62,500 nucleotides of DNA from Armatimonadota bacterium (GCA_031459715.1 JAVKIA010000010.1:1-62500); one strand, 5' to 3'; positions 16,442 through 25,808 are shown, counted from the stretch's first letter. Numbers and translations are program-made. Notes: generated from the sequence alone by a model not told the origin.

Positions 16442-17593
16442 GTGCCCACGGTGCGGGGGGGAAGCGAGCCGCAGCTCCGGCGTGGGTGGGGGTATTCTGT
16501 GGAAAGGCAGCGGCCGGCGGAGGCCGCGGTGGAGGTTCGTGAAATCACCAAACGCTTCGGCCAGGTGGTGGCCGTGCACGCGGTTTCCTTCAGTGTGGCC
16601 GAGGGGGAATTCTTCTCCCTCCTGGGCCCCTCGGGGTGCGGCAAGACCACCACGCTGCGGCTCATCGGCGGGTTTGAGTTCCCCGATAGCGGTGAGGTTC
16701 TCATCGGCGGACGGCTGATGGGGCGTACGCCCCCCAACCGCCGCGAGACCAATATGGTCTTCCAGCGGCTGGCGCTCTTCCCGCACTACAGCGTCTTTGA
16801 GAATGTGGCCTTCGGCCTGCGCATGCGACGGCTGCGCGAGGTCGAGGTGCGGCGGCGGGTGGCCGAAGTGCTGGAGCTGGTGCAGCTTGGGGGCCTCGCT
16901 GCCCGCCGCATCACAGAGCTCTCTGGTGGGCAGCAGCAGCGGGTAGCGCTGGCGCGGGCGCTGGTGAACCGGCCGCGCGTCCTGTTGCTGGACGAGCCGC
17001 TGAGCTCCCTGGACTTGAAGCTGCGCCTGCAGATGCAGGAGGAGCTGAAGCGCCTGCAACGTGAGCTGGGTACGATTTTCATCTACGTTACTCACGACCA
17101 GGGGGAGGCCCTGGCCATGAGTGACCGAGTGGGGGTCATGGCGGGCGGCCGCCTCTACCAGGTGGGCACGCCCATCGAGATCTACGAGCGGCCGCGTACC
17201 CGCTTTGTCGCCGGCTTCATCGGCGATGCCAACCTGATCGACGGCGTGGTGGAAGGACTGGACGGGCGTACGGTGACCGTGCGCGCGGGGGAAGTGCGGG
17301 TGCGCGCACAGCGACAGGGGTGGGAGCGACCCGGCGGGCCGCTTACCGTCTGCGTGCGGCCGGAGCGGGTGCGCCTGGATGTGGCGGGGACTGCCAACGG
17401 GCTGCGAGCGCGCGTGGAGGAACGGGCCTTCAGCGGCCATCTGGTGAAGTACCGCCTCTCCGCCGGCCCGCTGCGGCTGCAGGCCGCTGTACCGTACCTG
17501 CGGGGAATGCCCCTCTTCGAAATCGGCAGGGAGGTCCAGGCCGGCTGGGATCCCGAGCAGGCGGTCCCGGTGCCGGCAGAGGGAGGTGACTGA
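16442..17593 (+). CDS. ABC importer ATPase, PotA-like (set 1)
   Basis: This 383-residue protein has Walker [11 protein letters not shown] near residue 62, the Q-loop NMVFQRLALFPH, signature LSGGQQQRVALARAL, Walker [14 protein letters not shown] and the switch His in [11 protein letters not shown]-terminal TOBE domain (VCVRPERVRL) follows. It energises the import complex with the permeases at 18607 and 19492. The first 30 or so residues are not conserved, so the actual start may be later than the GTG at 16442. The TGATG junction joins it to the hydrolase gene. Confidence 0.92.
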   Translation: MPTVRGGSEPQLRRGWGYSVERQRPAEAAVEVREITKRFGQVVAVHAVSFSVAEGEFFSLLGPSGCGKTTTLRLIGGFEFPDSGEVLIGGRLMGRTPPNRRETNMVFQRLALFPHYSVFENVAFGLRMRRLREVEVRRRVAEVLELVQLGGLAARRITELSGGQQQRVALARALVNRPRVLLLDEPLSSLDLKLRLQMQEELKRLQRELGTIFIYVTHDQGEALAMSDRVGVMAGGRLYQVGTPIEIYERPRTRFVAGFIGDANLIDGVVEGLDGRTVTVRAGEVRVRAQRQGWERPGGPLTVCVRPERVRLDVAGTANGLRARVEERAFSGHLVKYRLSAGPLRLQAAVPYLRGMPLFEIGREVQAGWDPEQAVPVPAEGGD

Positions 17594-18579
17594 TGCAGCG
17601 GACGCTGCAGGTGGCCGGGGTGGCCGCCGCCCCGGGGCAGCGGGTCCTGGGCGAGGTCGTGGCGGGGGAGCTGCCGGATGGGACCCCGGTGCGCATCCCG
17701 CTGGTGGTGCTGAACGGCGTCGCCGACGGGCCCATTCTCTGGCTGGGGGCGGGCCTGCACGGCACCGAGGTGCCGGGGATGGAGGTGATCCGGCAGGTCG
17801 TGCGGGAGGTAGTGGATCCGGCGCGCCTGCGGGGAGCCGTAGTGGCGGCACCGCTGCTCAACCCCTTCAGCTTCCACCAGCACCAGATGCTCACCCCGCA
17901 GGACGGGTACAACCTTAACCGCGTCTTCCCCGGCGATGCCCGGATGCTGCTCAGCCACCGCCTGGCGGCGCTGATCGCCCGGCTGGCAGAGGGGTGCGAC
18001 GCATACATGGACTTCCACGCCAACCCCACCCCCGCGCTGCAGTTCTCCATTGTAAAGCACTCCGCCGACGCCGCCCTCTGGCAGCGCAGCCGGGCCCTGG
18101 CCCAGGCCTTCGGGGTCACCACCATCGAGATGATCCCCGCCCACGAACGGCACCGCACCGGCACCTTTACGGACATGGTGCAGCAGTGGGGCAAGCCCTG
18201 CCTGGTGCTGGAGCTCATCGCCTGGCGGAGGATCGATCCGGTTTCCCTGCGCACCGGGGTGAGGGGGACGCTGAACGTCATGCGGCACCTGGGCATGCTG
18301 GACGGCGAGATCGAGCCCCAGGAAGGAATCCCTATCATCGAGGGGCCGCTGTCCCGCATCGAGCTCACCGCCAACCGCGGCGGGCTGGTCTTCCCCCTCA
18401 AAGATGCGGGGGAGCCCGTCCGGGAAGGGGAGACCATCGGCGTTGTGCGCAACCTCTGGGGGGATGTGGTCGAGGAGGTCCGCACCCCCCGCGACGGGTG
18501 GATTCTTGCCTGGCCGCTACTGGGCAACCAGGCTGTGGCCACGGGGGACATCCTCACCTTTATCGCTTTCCGCCGGTAG
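17593..18579 (+). CDS. Succinylglutamate desuccinylase/aspartoacylase-like zinc hydrolase (set 1)
   Basis: This 328-residue M14-type enzyme has zinc ligands His56 and Glu59 in GLHGTE and His142 in MDFHAN. The substrate-binding NLNRVFPGDA lies at about 107-116 and the likely catalytic Glu207 in LVLELIAW. A beta-rich C-domain follows from about residue 245. The family hydrolyses N-acyl amide bonds (N-acetylaspartate, N-succinylglutamate). Sitting between the ATPase and permease genes, it probably processes the imported compound in the cytoplasm, since no signal peptide is seen. The exact substrate is unknown. Confidence 0.85.
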   Translation: MQRTLQVAGVAAAPGQRVLGEVVAGELPDGTPVRIPLVVLNGVADGPILWLGAGLHGTEVPGMEVIRQVVREVVDPARLRGAVVAAPLLNPFSFHQHQMLTPQDGYNLNRVFPGDARMLLSHRLAALIARLAEGCDAYMDFHANPTPALQFSIVKHSADAALWQRSRALAQAFGVTTIEMIPAHERHRTGTFTDMVQQWGKPCLVLELIAWRRIDPVSLRTGVRGTLNVMRHLGMLDGEIEPQEGIPIIEGPLSRIELTANRGGLVFPLKDAGEPVREGETIGVVRNLWGDVVEEVRTPRDGWILAWPLLGNQAVATGDILTFIAFRR

Positions 18580-18606
18580 GCCCGGACCGGCCGTGGTCAG
18601 GACCCG

Positions 18607-19455
18607 ATGAGGATGCAGGGTTTCTTCACACTGGCTCTTCTGCTGCCGGCACTGGCCTTCATGGCGGTCCTCTTTGTCCTGCCGCTGGGGGTGTACCTGA
18701 TCAACGGATTTCATCTCTTCGAGGCGGGGCGCATCGTCCCGGTGTGGACCCTGCGCACGTACATCGAGTTCCTGAGCGACCCCTTCGCCTACCGGGTGAT
18801 CGGGGCGTCACTGCGCCTCTCCCTCCTGGTGACCCTGCTGGCCCTGGTCATCGGCTTTCCCCTGGCCTATGCGCTGCACACGCGGGTGCACAGTGTAGCC
18901 GGGCGTGCCGCGGTGGCGCTGCTGCTCTTCTCTCCCCTGGTGGTGAGCGTGGTGGTGCGCACCTACGGCTGGTTTATCCTCCTGGCCAACCGCGGCCTGG
19001 TGAACACGGCCCTGGGCGCCCTGCAGCTCCTGGAGGGGCCCCTCCCGCTGTTGTTCAACTTCCGTGGCGTGGTCATCAGCCTGACCCACATCCTGCTCCC
19101 CTTCGCCATCTTCCCCATCTACAGCGTGCTGGCCCGTCTGGATGTCTCTCTGAAGGAGGCCGCCCGCGATCTGGGCGCGGGTCCCTGGGAAGCCTTCACC
19201 CGTGTGACGCTGCCCCTGGCCATGCCCGGCGTGGTGGCAGCGGCCCTCATCTGCTTCACCCTGGCACTGAGCGCCTTTGTCACCCCCCAGCTCCTCGGCG
19301 GGGGGCGCGTGCAGGTGCTGCCTCTGATGGTCTACAACAGCACGGTGGAGATCAACTGGCCTCTGGGGGCAGTGGCCGGGCTGACGCTGCTGGTGCTCTC
19401 CGTGGCCGCGGTCTGGTCGTTCAACGCTCTGCTGCGGCGCCTGCCCAGCGTCTGA
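18607..19455 (+). CDS. ABC importer permease, PotB-like (set 1)
   Basis: This 282-residue membrane protein has six helices. The EAA loop that docks the ATPase reads EAARDLGAGPWEAFTRVTLP at about residues 182-201. Other family features are FSPLVVSVVVRTYGW and LALSAFVTPQLLGGG. It forms the import channel with the PotC-like partner encoded next. The PotB-like permease of set 2 at 23520 is its closest relative in the window. Confidence 0.9.
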   Translation: MRMQGFFTLALLLPALAFMAVLFVLPLGVYLINGFHLFEAGRIVPVWTLRTYIEFLSDPFAYRVIGASLRLSLLVTLLALVIGFPLAYALHTRVHSVAGRAAVALLLFSPLVVSVVVRTYGWFILLANRGLVNTALGALQLLEGPLPLLFNFRGVVISLTHILLPFAIFPIYSVLARLDVSLKEAARDLGAGPWEAFTRVTLPLAMPGVVAAALICFTLALSAFVTPQLLGGGRVQVLPLMVYNSTVEINWPLGAVAGLTLLVLSVAAVWSFNALLRRLPSV

Positions 19456-19491
19456 TTATGAAGAGGGCAGGGTGATGCGAGGAGGCGGACG

Positions 19492-20340
19492 GTGAGCGTG
19501 CTTGCCCGGGAACTGTACATCGAGGCGCAGGAGGCCCGCGCCGAGCGACTGCGCACGGCCCTGCTGCGCACCGCCCTGGGCCTGGGGGTCGGCTTCATCC
19601 TCCTGCCGCTGCTTATCGTTGTCGTCTACTCCTTCAGCAGCGTTGCCTACGGCGTCTTCCCACCGCCCGGTCTCTCCCTGCGCTGGTACGGTAACCTGCT
19701 GGCGCAGGACGCCTTCCGCGCCGCCTTCCTGCGCAGCCTGGGCATCGGGATAGCTGCCACCACGGCGGCGCTGGTCCTGGGATTCCTGGCAGCGCTGGCG
19801 CTGGTACGGGCGCGCTTCACCGGGCGGGAGCTGCTGCGGGCCTTCATCCTGTCGCCGATCGTAATGCCGAAGATCGTCCTGGGCGTGGGCTGGTTCATCT
19901 TCTTCGCCCGCCTGGGCCTGCAGGGTGGGGTCCTTCCCCTGATCCTGGCCCACACCGTGGTGGTGCTGCCGTTCGTGGTCACGATCCTGGCGGCCAACAT
20001 GGTGGGCCTGGACCCCTCCATAGAGGAGGCGGCTCAGGATCTGGGCGCCGGACTGCTCACGGTCCTGTGGCGCATCGTCCTCCCCCAGATCCGTCCCGGG
20101 CTGGCGGTGAGCGCGCTGTTGGCCTTCATCATCTCCTTCGACCAGGTGGAGAGCTCCATCTTCCTGGTGCGCGGCACCAACAACACCCTGCCCATCGAGA
20201 TGTTCCTCTACATGGAAAAGTGGCAGGATCCGACCATCGCCGCGCTCTCCACCGTCCTCATCCTTTTTGCCGGGATTCTGGTGGCCGGCGTGGTGCTGCT
20301 GGCGCGGGGCGCGGACCTGCGGCGCCTGCTGGGGCGGTGA
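19492..20340 (+). CDS. ABC importer permease, PotC-like (set 1)
   Basis: This 282-residue membrane protein has six helices and starts at GTG. It shows VYSFSSVAYGVFPPPGLSLR in the first loop, the EAA loop EEAAQDLGAGLLTVLWRIVLP and IISFDQVESSIFLVRGTNNT. Those strings recur with few changes in the set 2 protein at 24428. The N-terminal extension of about 20 charged residues before the first helix is absent from set 2. It is followed after 7 bp by the second hydrolase gene. Confidence 0.9.
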   Translation: MSVLARELYIEAQEARAERLRTALLRTALGLGVGFILLPLLIVVVYSFSSVAYGVFPPPGLSLRWYGNLLAQDAFRAAFLRSLGIGIAATTAALVLGFLAALALVRARFTGRELLRAFILSPIVMPKIVLGVGWFIFFARLGLQGGVLPLILAHTVVVLPFVVTILAANMVGLDPSIEEAAQDLGAGLLTVLWRIVLPQIRPGLAVSALLAFIISFDQVESSIFLVRGTNNTLPIEMFLYMEKWQDPTIAALSTVLILFAGILVAGVVLLARGADLRRLLGR

Positions 20341-20347
20341 GGAGACC

Positions 20348-21292
20348 ATGACGCGCACGGTCGAATGGATTGAGGTGAGCACCCTGGCCAGCGGGCAGGT
20401 GCTGCGTCTTCCGATCTACGAGGTGCGGGGGGAGGGAGAGCGGCCCGTGCTGGGCGTCTCGGCGGCGATCCACGGCGACGAGATCGTGGGGATCGAGGTT
20501 ATCCGCCGCTTCCTGGCCTACCTGGAGACCACCCCCTTCCGCGGCGTTGCGCGCTGCCTCCCTGTGGCCAACCCGCTGGCGGTGGAGGCGCTCTCCCGGG
20601 GCACGCCGCTGGCGGTGGAGGTGGGCAACCTGAACCGGGTCTTTCCCGGCGACGCGGCGGGGGATCTGGTGGGGCGCCTGGCGCATCTCCTGGTGCAGCA
20701 GTTTCTCCGTCCCCTGACCCACCTGATCGACCTGCACGCCGGCGGGACCCACCCCATCGTCGACTACACCATCAGCCTGCGCGACCTGGAGATGGCGCTG
20801 GCCTTCGGGCAACGCGTGGTCCGACCCGTGGACGGCTACGGGGGGACCTTGGGCGCCGTGGCCGCCGCGGAAGGGAAGGCCGCGGTGGTGGCCGAGATCG
20901 GTGGAGGTTACGTGCTGGACCCGCTCTATGTGGAGGTGGGACTGCGCGGCGTGGTCAATGTGATGCGCCACCTGGGGATGGTGGACGGACGGCCGGAGCG
21001 TCCCGCGGAGCAGTGGATCGTCCCCACGGTGGTTGCCCTGCGGCCGCAGCACGGGGGGCTGCTCTACGCGGAGGTGACACCTGAGCAGATGGGCGCGGTC
21101 GTGGAAAGAGGACGGGTGCTGGGGCGGGTGCGCAGCCCGTACACCTTCGAGGTACTGGAGGAGCTACGCGCGCCCTTCGCCCGCAACGTACTGCTGCTGC
21201 TGCGCCCGGGGCTGACCCGGGTCAACCCGGGCGACTACGCATTCATGGTCGGAGACCTTGAGGGAGCGGAGGTGGTGAGGAACCGTGACTGA
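20348..21292 (+). CDS. Succinylglutamate desuccinylase/aspartoacylase-like zinc hydrolase (set 2)
   Basis: This 314-residue paralog of the hydrolase at 17593 has zinc ligands His42 and Glu45 in IHGDE and His130 in LIDLHAGG. It keeps NLNRVFPGDA at about 94-103 and the catalytic Glu183 in VVAEIGGG. The substrate pocket differs around the last zinc ligand (HAGGTHPIVDY here, HANPTPALQF in set 1), which suggests a different acyl or amino moiety. ATG at 20348 has GGAG just upstream; a longer upstream frame lies inside the permease gene. It overlaps the earlier GTG of the next gene. Confidence 0.85.
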   Translation: MTRTVEWIEVSTLASGQVLRLPIYEVRGEGERPVLGVSAAIHGDEIVGIEVIRRFLAYLETTPFRGVARCLPVANPLAVEALSRGTPLAVEVGNLNRVFPGDAAGDLVGRLAHLLVQQFLRPLTHLIDLHAGGTHPIVDYTISLRDLEMALAFGQRVVRPVDGYGGTLGAVAAAEGKAAVVAEIGGGYVLDPLYVEVGLRGVVNVMRHLGMVDGRPERPAEQWIVPTVVALRPQHGGLLYAEVTPEQMGAVVERGRVLGRVRSPYTFEVLEELRAPFARNVLLLLRPGLTRVNPGDYAFMVGDLEGAEVVRNRD

Positions 21293-21320
21293 GCGGCGTC
21301 GAGAGGAGCAGGGGGAAGTA

Positions 21321-22445
21321 ATGCCGCCGCCCGCCCCGGAGCTGACGCGGCGGGAATTCGTCCGGCACCTGGCCGAGGCCGGCTTCGGCCTCCTGGCCCT
21401 GGCGCAGGTGGGCGGGATCACCCTGGGCCTGGCCCGGGGCAGAGCGCAGGCCGCGGGACGGGAACGCCTGACGCTCTTCGTCTGGTCGGGGCTCAATTTG
21501 CCCGTGGTGGCCAGGGAGGTGGCCGCCTTCTACATGAAGGGGCACCCGGGCGTGCAGATCGACGTCATGGAGGGGCAGAATTTTGAAGTCTATCCCAAGA
21601 TGGTGAGTGCCCGTAAGCTCACTCCGAACCAGCCCCTGGTGCACTTCGGCTACAGCAACACCCAGTTTACCTACCAGGGGGACGTGGACGACATGTGGGA
21701 GGCTATCGACCCGGCGAACGTCCCCAACATGAAGAACATCCTGCCGGACTTCCACCGCCCGCAGAATAAAGGGATAGGGTTCTCCATGGCCCCCGTGGGC
21801 CTGATGTACAATACCCGCCTGGTCAAGGAGCCGCCCACTTCCTGGACGGACATGTGGCACCCCCGATTCAAGGGCAAGCTCACCTCCATCAAGTACGCCT
21901 GGTACGCCAACGGCCTGGTCATCGCCGCCCGGCTCAACGGTGGCAGCGAGAAGAACATTGACCCGGGCTTCAAGCTGTGGGCGGAGCACGCGGATCAGTT
22001 CGTGGCCTTTGCCAACAGCAACGTGGAAATCCGCGACCTGGTGGTGAAGGGGGACGCGCACCTGGCGGCCATGTTCGGCGGGAACGTCCTCACCTGGAAG
22101 AACGAGGGGGCGCCGCTGGAGTTCGTCATACCCCGGGAGGGGATGATCTCCTTCCCCCTCTTCCTGGTGGTGGTCAAGGGTGTGACCCCCACTCAGAAGC
22201 GCATCGCCGAGGAGGTGATCAACCTCATCCTCTCCGACCGCTGGCTGGCCCGCTGGGCGGTCCTGACCCTCTTCGTGCCGGCGACCAGGCACCAGGTGGC
22301 CCCGCCGAGCCTGCGCGCCCTGCCCATGTATGACCCGCAGGCCATCGCCCGGGCCATCACCCTGGACTGGGCCACCATCGCGGCCAATGAGGCCCGCTGG
22401 CGGGAGCGGTGGGACAAGGAAGTGGTGGCCCGGATGCGCCGCTAG
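21321..22445 (+). CDS. ABC importer substrate-binding protein, PotD-like, Tat-type signal (set 2)
   Basis: This protein of about 374 residues has the twin-arginine motif TRREFVRHLA followed by the hydrophobic GFGLLALAQVGGITLGLA, so it is probably exported folded by Tat. Set 1 uses a Sec-type signal. The mature part shares GDVDDMWEAIDP, VGLMYNTRLVKEPPTSWTDM and RLNGGSEKNIDPGF with set 1. ATG at 21321 has GGGGGA four bases upstream. GTG at 21285, inside the previous gene, has a GAGG site and is a real alternative. The ligand is unknown. Confidence 0.86.
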   Translation: MPPPAPELTRREFVRHLAEAGFGLLALAQVGGITLGLARGRAQAAGRERLTLFVWSGLNLPVVAREVAAFYMKGHPGVQIDVMEGQNFEVYPKMVSARKLTPNQPLVHFGYSNTQFTYQGDVDDMWEAIDPANVPNMKNILPDFHRPQNKGIGFSMAPVGLMYNTRLVKEPPTSWTDMWHPRFKGKLTSIKYAWYANGLVIAARLNGGSEKNIDPGFKLWAEHADQFVAFANSNVEIRDLVVKGDAHLAAMFGGNVLTWKNEGAPLEFVIPREGMISFPLFLVVVKGVTPTQKRIAEEVINLILSDRWLARWAVLTLFVPATRHQVAPPSLRALPMYDPQAIARAITLDWATIAANEARWRERWDKEVVARMRR

Positions 22446-22452
22446 CCGAGCC

Positions 22453-23523
22453 ATGGACGTCGACGTCGAGCTGGTGGAGGTGACCAAGTACTTCGGCCCC
22501 GTGCGGGCCGTGGACGGGGTCTCCCTGCATATCCCCCGGGGGGAGTTCTTCTCCCTGCTGGGCCCCTCGGGGTGCGGCAAGACCACGACCCTGCGCCTGA
22601 TCGGCGGCTTCGAGCTCCCCACCAGCGGCGTGATCCGCCTGCAGGGGCGGGACGTCACCGACCTGCCGCCTTACCGCCGTGCCACCAACATGGTCTTCCA
22701 GCAGCTGGCCCTCTTTCCGCACCTGGACGTCTTCGAGAACGTGGCCTTCGGCCTGCGCCTGCGCCGGGTCCCTGCGGCCGAGGTCTCCCGGCGGGTACGC
22801 CGGGTGCTGGAGCTGGTGGGCCTGGGTGGCTACGAGCGCCGCCTGATCCACCAGCTCTCCGGCGGGCAGAAGCAGCGGGTGGCCATCGCCCGCGCTTTGG
22901 TGAACGAGCCCGCCGTGCTGTTGCTGGATGAGCCCCTGGGCAGCCTGGACCTGAAGCTGCGCCTGGCCATGCAGGCGGAGCTGAAAGCATTGCAGCACCG
23001 GGTGGGCACCACCTTCGTCTATGTCACTCACGACCAGGGCGAGGCTCTGACCATGTCGGACCGCATTGCTGTGATGCGGGATGGGCGCGTGGAGCAGGTG
23101 GGCGTGCCTCAGGAGATCTACGGCCGGCCGCGCACCCGTTTCGTGGCCACCTTCATCGGGGAGGCCAACCTGCTGGAAGGGCGCGTCCTGGGGCGAAACG
23201 GCGACGGGCTGATCGTCGGCGTGGGCCCCTTCCAAGCGCAGGCCCGGGGGCAGAGTGCGCCGCCCGGCGGGACGGCGGTGACGGTGGCTGTTCGCCCGGA
23301 GCACGTCAAGGTGGGCGTTGCGGCTGCGGCCTGTGCCAACCGGTGGCCGGCCATCATCCGGGACCTGACGTTCATGGGTCCGGTGGTGCGCTGCCGTCTG
23401 GCGCTCGCTGGGGGCGTGGTGCTGACCGCCGAGCTGCACAACGACGAGGTGGCCGACCTGCGGGTGGGCGGGACCGTGACCGTGGGGTGGGCTCAGCAGC
23501 ACGGAGTGGTGCTGCAAGAATGA
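22453..23523 (+). CDS. ABC importer ATPase, PotA-like (set 2)
   Basis: This 356-residue protein has Walker [12 protein letters not shown]-loop [14 protein letters not shown], signature [15 protein letters not shown], Walker [14 protein letters not shown], His-switch VTHDQGEAL and a TOBE tail with [13 protein letters not shown] at 22453, 7 bp after the binding-protein gene, gives a typical PotA beginning ([20 protein letters not shown]). It powers the set 2 permeases. The stop overlaps the next start as ATGA. Confidence 0.93.
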   Translation: MDVDVELVEVTKYFGPVRAVDGVSLHIPRGEFFSLLGPSGCGKTTTLRLIGGFELPTSGVIRLQGRDVTDLPPYRRATNMVFQQLALFPHLDVFENVAFGLRLRRVPAAEVSRRVRRVLELVGLGGYERRLIHQLSGGQKQRVAIARALVNEPAVLLLDEPLGSLDLKLRLAMQAELKALQHRVGTTFVYVTHDQGEALTMSDRIAVMRDGRVEQVGVPQEIYGRPRTRFVATFIGEANLLEGRVLGRNGDGLIVGVGPFQAQARGQSAPPGGTAVTVAVRPEHVKVGVAAAACANRWPAIIRDLTFMGPVVRCRLALAGGVVLTAELHNDEVADLRVGGTVTVGWAQQHGVVLQE

Positions 23524-24431
23524 CCCTGGCCGCCCCGCGCACCGTCGTCCCCGTGCCGCACCTCTCCCGCCGCCTGCGCGCGCGCTACGCCCACCTGGGG
23601 CTGATGGCGCCGGCGCTGGCGGTGAGCGCCGCGGTCTTCTGGCTGGCCATGCTCATCCTGCTGGTGATGAGCGTCTACCCCTTCCTCGCCTCGGGCACCC
23701 CACGGCTCACCCTGGAGGCGTGGCGCAAGTTCCTCGGCGACAGCTACTACTGGGGGGTCGTCGGCACCACGGTCTACCTGGCCGCGCTGGTCACCGGGCT
23801 GGCGCTGCTCATCGGCTACCCCGCGGCCTATGCCATGAGCAAGATCCGCCGGCCGGCGCTGCTCCTGGGGGCCTACCTGATCCTCTTCTCGCCCATTCTG
23901 GTGAGCGTGGTGGTGCGCACCTACGGGTGGCTGCTGTTGCTGGGTCGGGAAGGAGCGGTGAACTACCTCCTGCGGGCCGCAGGGATGATCACCGAGCCGC
24001 TCCCCCTGATCTTCAACCTCACCGGGATCGTCATCGCCATGGTGCACATCCTCCTGCCCTTTATGGTCTTCCCCATCCTGGGCGTGATCAGCCAGCTGGG
24101 CCCGGAGATGAAGGAGGCGGCCATGGACCTGGGGGCGACGCGGTGGCAGACCTTCCGGCGGGTCACCCTTCCCCTGACCCTCCCCGGAGTGGTCTCCGGG
24201 GCCCAGATTGTCTTCACGCTCACCGTGAGCGCCTTCGTCACCCCTTTCCTCATGGGCGGGGGGAAGGTCCAGGTGCTGAGCGGCCTGATCTACCGCGACA
24301 TGGAGGCGGTGAACCTGGGGTTCGCGTCGGTGACGGCCTTTGTCCTCCTGGGGCTGGCGGTGGCCATCCTCCTGCTGAGCAACCGTCTGGTCGGTCACAT
24401 CTACGCCCGGGCGGAGGTGGAGCGGGTGTGA
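23520..24431 (+). CDS. ABC importer permease, PotB-like (set 2)
   Basis: This 303-residue six-helix permease has ILVSVVVRTYGWLLLLGREG, the EAA loop EAAMDLGATRWQTFRRVTLP and VSAFVTPFLMGGGKVQVLSG, all close to set 1. A hydrophilic N-terminal tail of about 25 residues precedes the first helix. ATG at 23520 makes the 4 bp overlap with the ATPase gene, so I rejected the longer upstream frame. Confidence 0.91.
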   Translation: MTLAAPRTVVPVPHLSRRLRARYAHLGLMAPALAVSAAVFWLAMLILLVMSVYPFLASGTPRLTLEAWRKFLGDSYYWGVVGTTVYLAALVTGLALLIGYPAAYAMSKIRRPALLLGAYLILFSPILVSVVVRTYGWLLLLGREGAVNYLLRAAGMITEPLPLIFNLTGIVIAMVHILLPFMVFPILGVISQLGPEMKEAAMDLGATRWQTFRRVTLPLTLPGVVSGAQIVFTLTVSAFVTPFLMGGGKVQVLSGLIYRDMEAVNLGFASVTAFVLLGLAVAILLLSNRLVGHIYARAEVERV

Positions 24432-25246
24432 AGGCGCGGACGGATGCCGTGGTCGTGGCACTGCACCTGTGGCTTGGCACCGTGCTGCTCTTCATGCTGG
24501 CGCCGATTCTCTTCGTCTTCGTCTACGCCTTCAGCAGCGTCTCCTATGCCGTCTTCCCCCCTCCTGGCGTCTCCCTGCAGTGGTTCCACAAGCTCTTCAC
24601 CCAGAGCGACCTGCTGCGTGCGGCGGCTAACTCGCTGCTTGTCGCCGCGGTGGCGACAGGCGTCAGCCTGCTGCTGGGAACGCTGGCCGCCCTGGGGCTG
24701 GTGCGCTACCGTTTCTTCGGCCGGGAGGCCCTCCGGGCGGTCTTCCTGGCACCGCTCACCGTGCCACGGATCGCCTTCGGCGTGGGCATTATGATCTACA
24801 TGATCCTCCTGCGGCGCTTCGGGGGGCTGGACAGCCTGATCCTGGCCCACCTGATGGTCACCATGCCCTTCGTCATCTCCATCCTCTCGGCCAGCCTGGT
24901 GGCTGCGGAGCGCGTCCTGGAGGAGGCGGCCATGGATCTGGGCGCCACGCCCCTGCAGACCTTCTTCAAGGTGTCGCTGCCCCAGATCCGTACGGGCCTG
25001 TGGGTGAGCGGCTTCTTCGCCTTCATCATCTCCTGGGACCAGGTGGAGACTTCACTCTTCCTGGTGAAGACGGACAACGTGACGCTGCCAGTGGCCATGT
25101 TCTACTACGTGCAGCGCCACCAGGATCCGGTGATCGCCGCACTCTCCACCTTCCTCATCGCCCTGGCGGCAGTGCTGGGGGTCGCGGCCGTGCTCACGGC
25201 CAACCCGCGCGACCTCTCCCGGCTGCTGGGGGCGGGGGGCCGGTAA
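24428..25246 (+). CDS. ABC importer permease, PotC-like (set 2)
   Basis: This 272-residue six-helix permease has VYAFSSVSYAVFPPPGVSLQ, the EAA loop EEAAMDLGATPLQTFFKVSLP and IISWDQVETSLFLVKTDN. GTG at 24428 overlaps the preceding stop as GTGA. A longer open frame upstream lies within the PotB-like gene and is not used. This is the last gene of the importer locus; the rplM promoter follows within about 35 bp. Confidence 0.91.
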   Translation: MKARTDAVVVALHLWLGTVLLFMLAPILFVFVYAFSSVSYAVFPPPGVSLQWFHKLFTQSDLLRAAANSLLVAAVATGVSLLLGTLAALGLVRYRFFGREALRAVFLAPLTVPRIAFGVGIMIYMILLRRFGGLDSLILAHLMVTMPFVISILSASLVAAERVLEEAAMDLGATPLQTFFKVSLPQIRTGLWVSGFFAFIISWDQVETSLFLVKTDNVTLPVAMFYYVQRHQDPVIAALSTFLIALAAVLGVAAVLTANPRDLSRLLGAGGR

Positions 25247-25279
25247 CCCTAGGCGGCACTCGCGGCGGTCGAGGTTTCC

Positions 25280-25308
25280 TTGACGCATCCCCGGGCAGCC
25301 CGTACAAT
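25280..25308 (+). promoter_or_regulatory. Sigma70-type promoter of rplM-rpsI
   Basis: TTGACG at 25280-25285 and TACAAT at 25303-25308 are 17 bp apart. The transcript would start near 25315, about 40 bases before the rplM ATG. This supports the short rplM start. Confidence 0.78.
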
Positions 25309-25354
25309 GGCGCTCGGTCTGCTGCATCCCCACAGGGGAAGGTGGTATTGCCGG

Positions 25355-25786
25355 ATGGCGTCAGGAGCACGGTCACCGGATGAGGGTCGCCGCTGGCGGC
25401 TGGTGGACGCCGAGGGGCGTGTCCTCGGCCGGCTGGCCACCCAGGTGGCGACGGCCCTGCGGGGCAAGGACCGGCCGACATTTTCGCCGCACCAGGACTG
25501 CGGCGACTTCGTCGTGGTGATCAACGCGGCCAAGGTACGGCTGACCGGGAAGAAGCTGCAGCAAAAGCGGCTATATCGCCACTCCGGCTATCCCGGAGGG
25601 TTGCGCGCCGTCCCTTACGAGCGGCTGCTGCGTACCCACCTGGAGTGGGTGATCCGGGAGGCGGTGCGGGGGATGCTGCCCAAGAGCGCCCTGGGCCGGC
25701 GGCTGCTGCGCAAGCTGAAGATCTACCCGGGACCTACTCACCCGCACGCCGCGCAGCGGCCGCAGGAGGTGGGGCCGGGCCGGTAG
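25355..25786 (+). CDS. rplM: Ribosomal protein L13
   Basis: This 143-residue large-subunit protein has the normal length for L13. It shows [71 protein letters not shown] and [11 protein letters not shown] at 25355 lies downstream of the promoter's expected start site, so the longer upstream frame is excluded; AGGGGAAGGTGG provides the ribosome site. It is followed by rpsI after 22 bp, the usual bacterial pair. Confidence 0.96.
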   Translation: MASGARSPDEGRRWRLVDAEGRVLGRLATQVATALRGKDRPTFSPHQDCGDFVVVINAAKVRLTGKKLQQKRLYRHSGYPGGLRAVPYERLLRTHLEWVIREAVRGMLPKSALGRRLLRKLKIYPGPTHPHAAQRPQEVGPGR

Positions 25787-25808
25787 CCAAAAGGGGGAGG
25801 ACGAGACT

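Noticed and set aside
23720-24427. Large N-terminal extension of the set 2 PotC-like permease
   Set aside because: The region is the PotB-like gene in another frame; GTG at 24428 gives the normal length and a 4 bp overlap.
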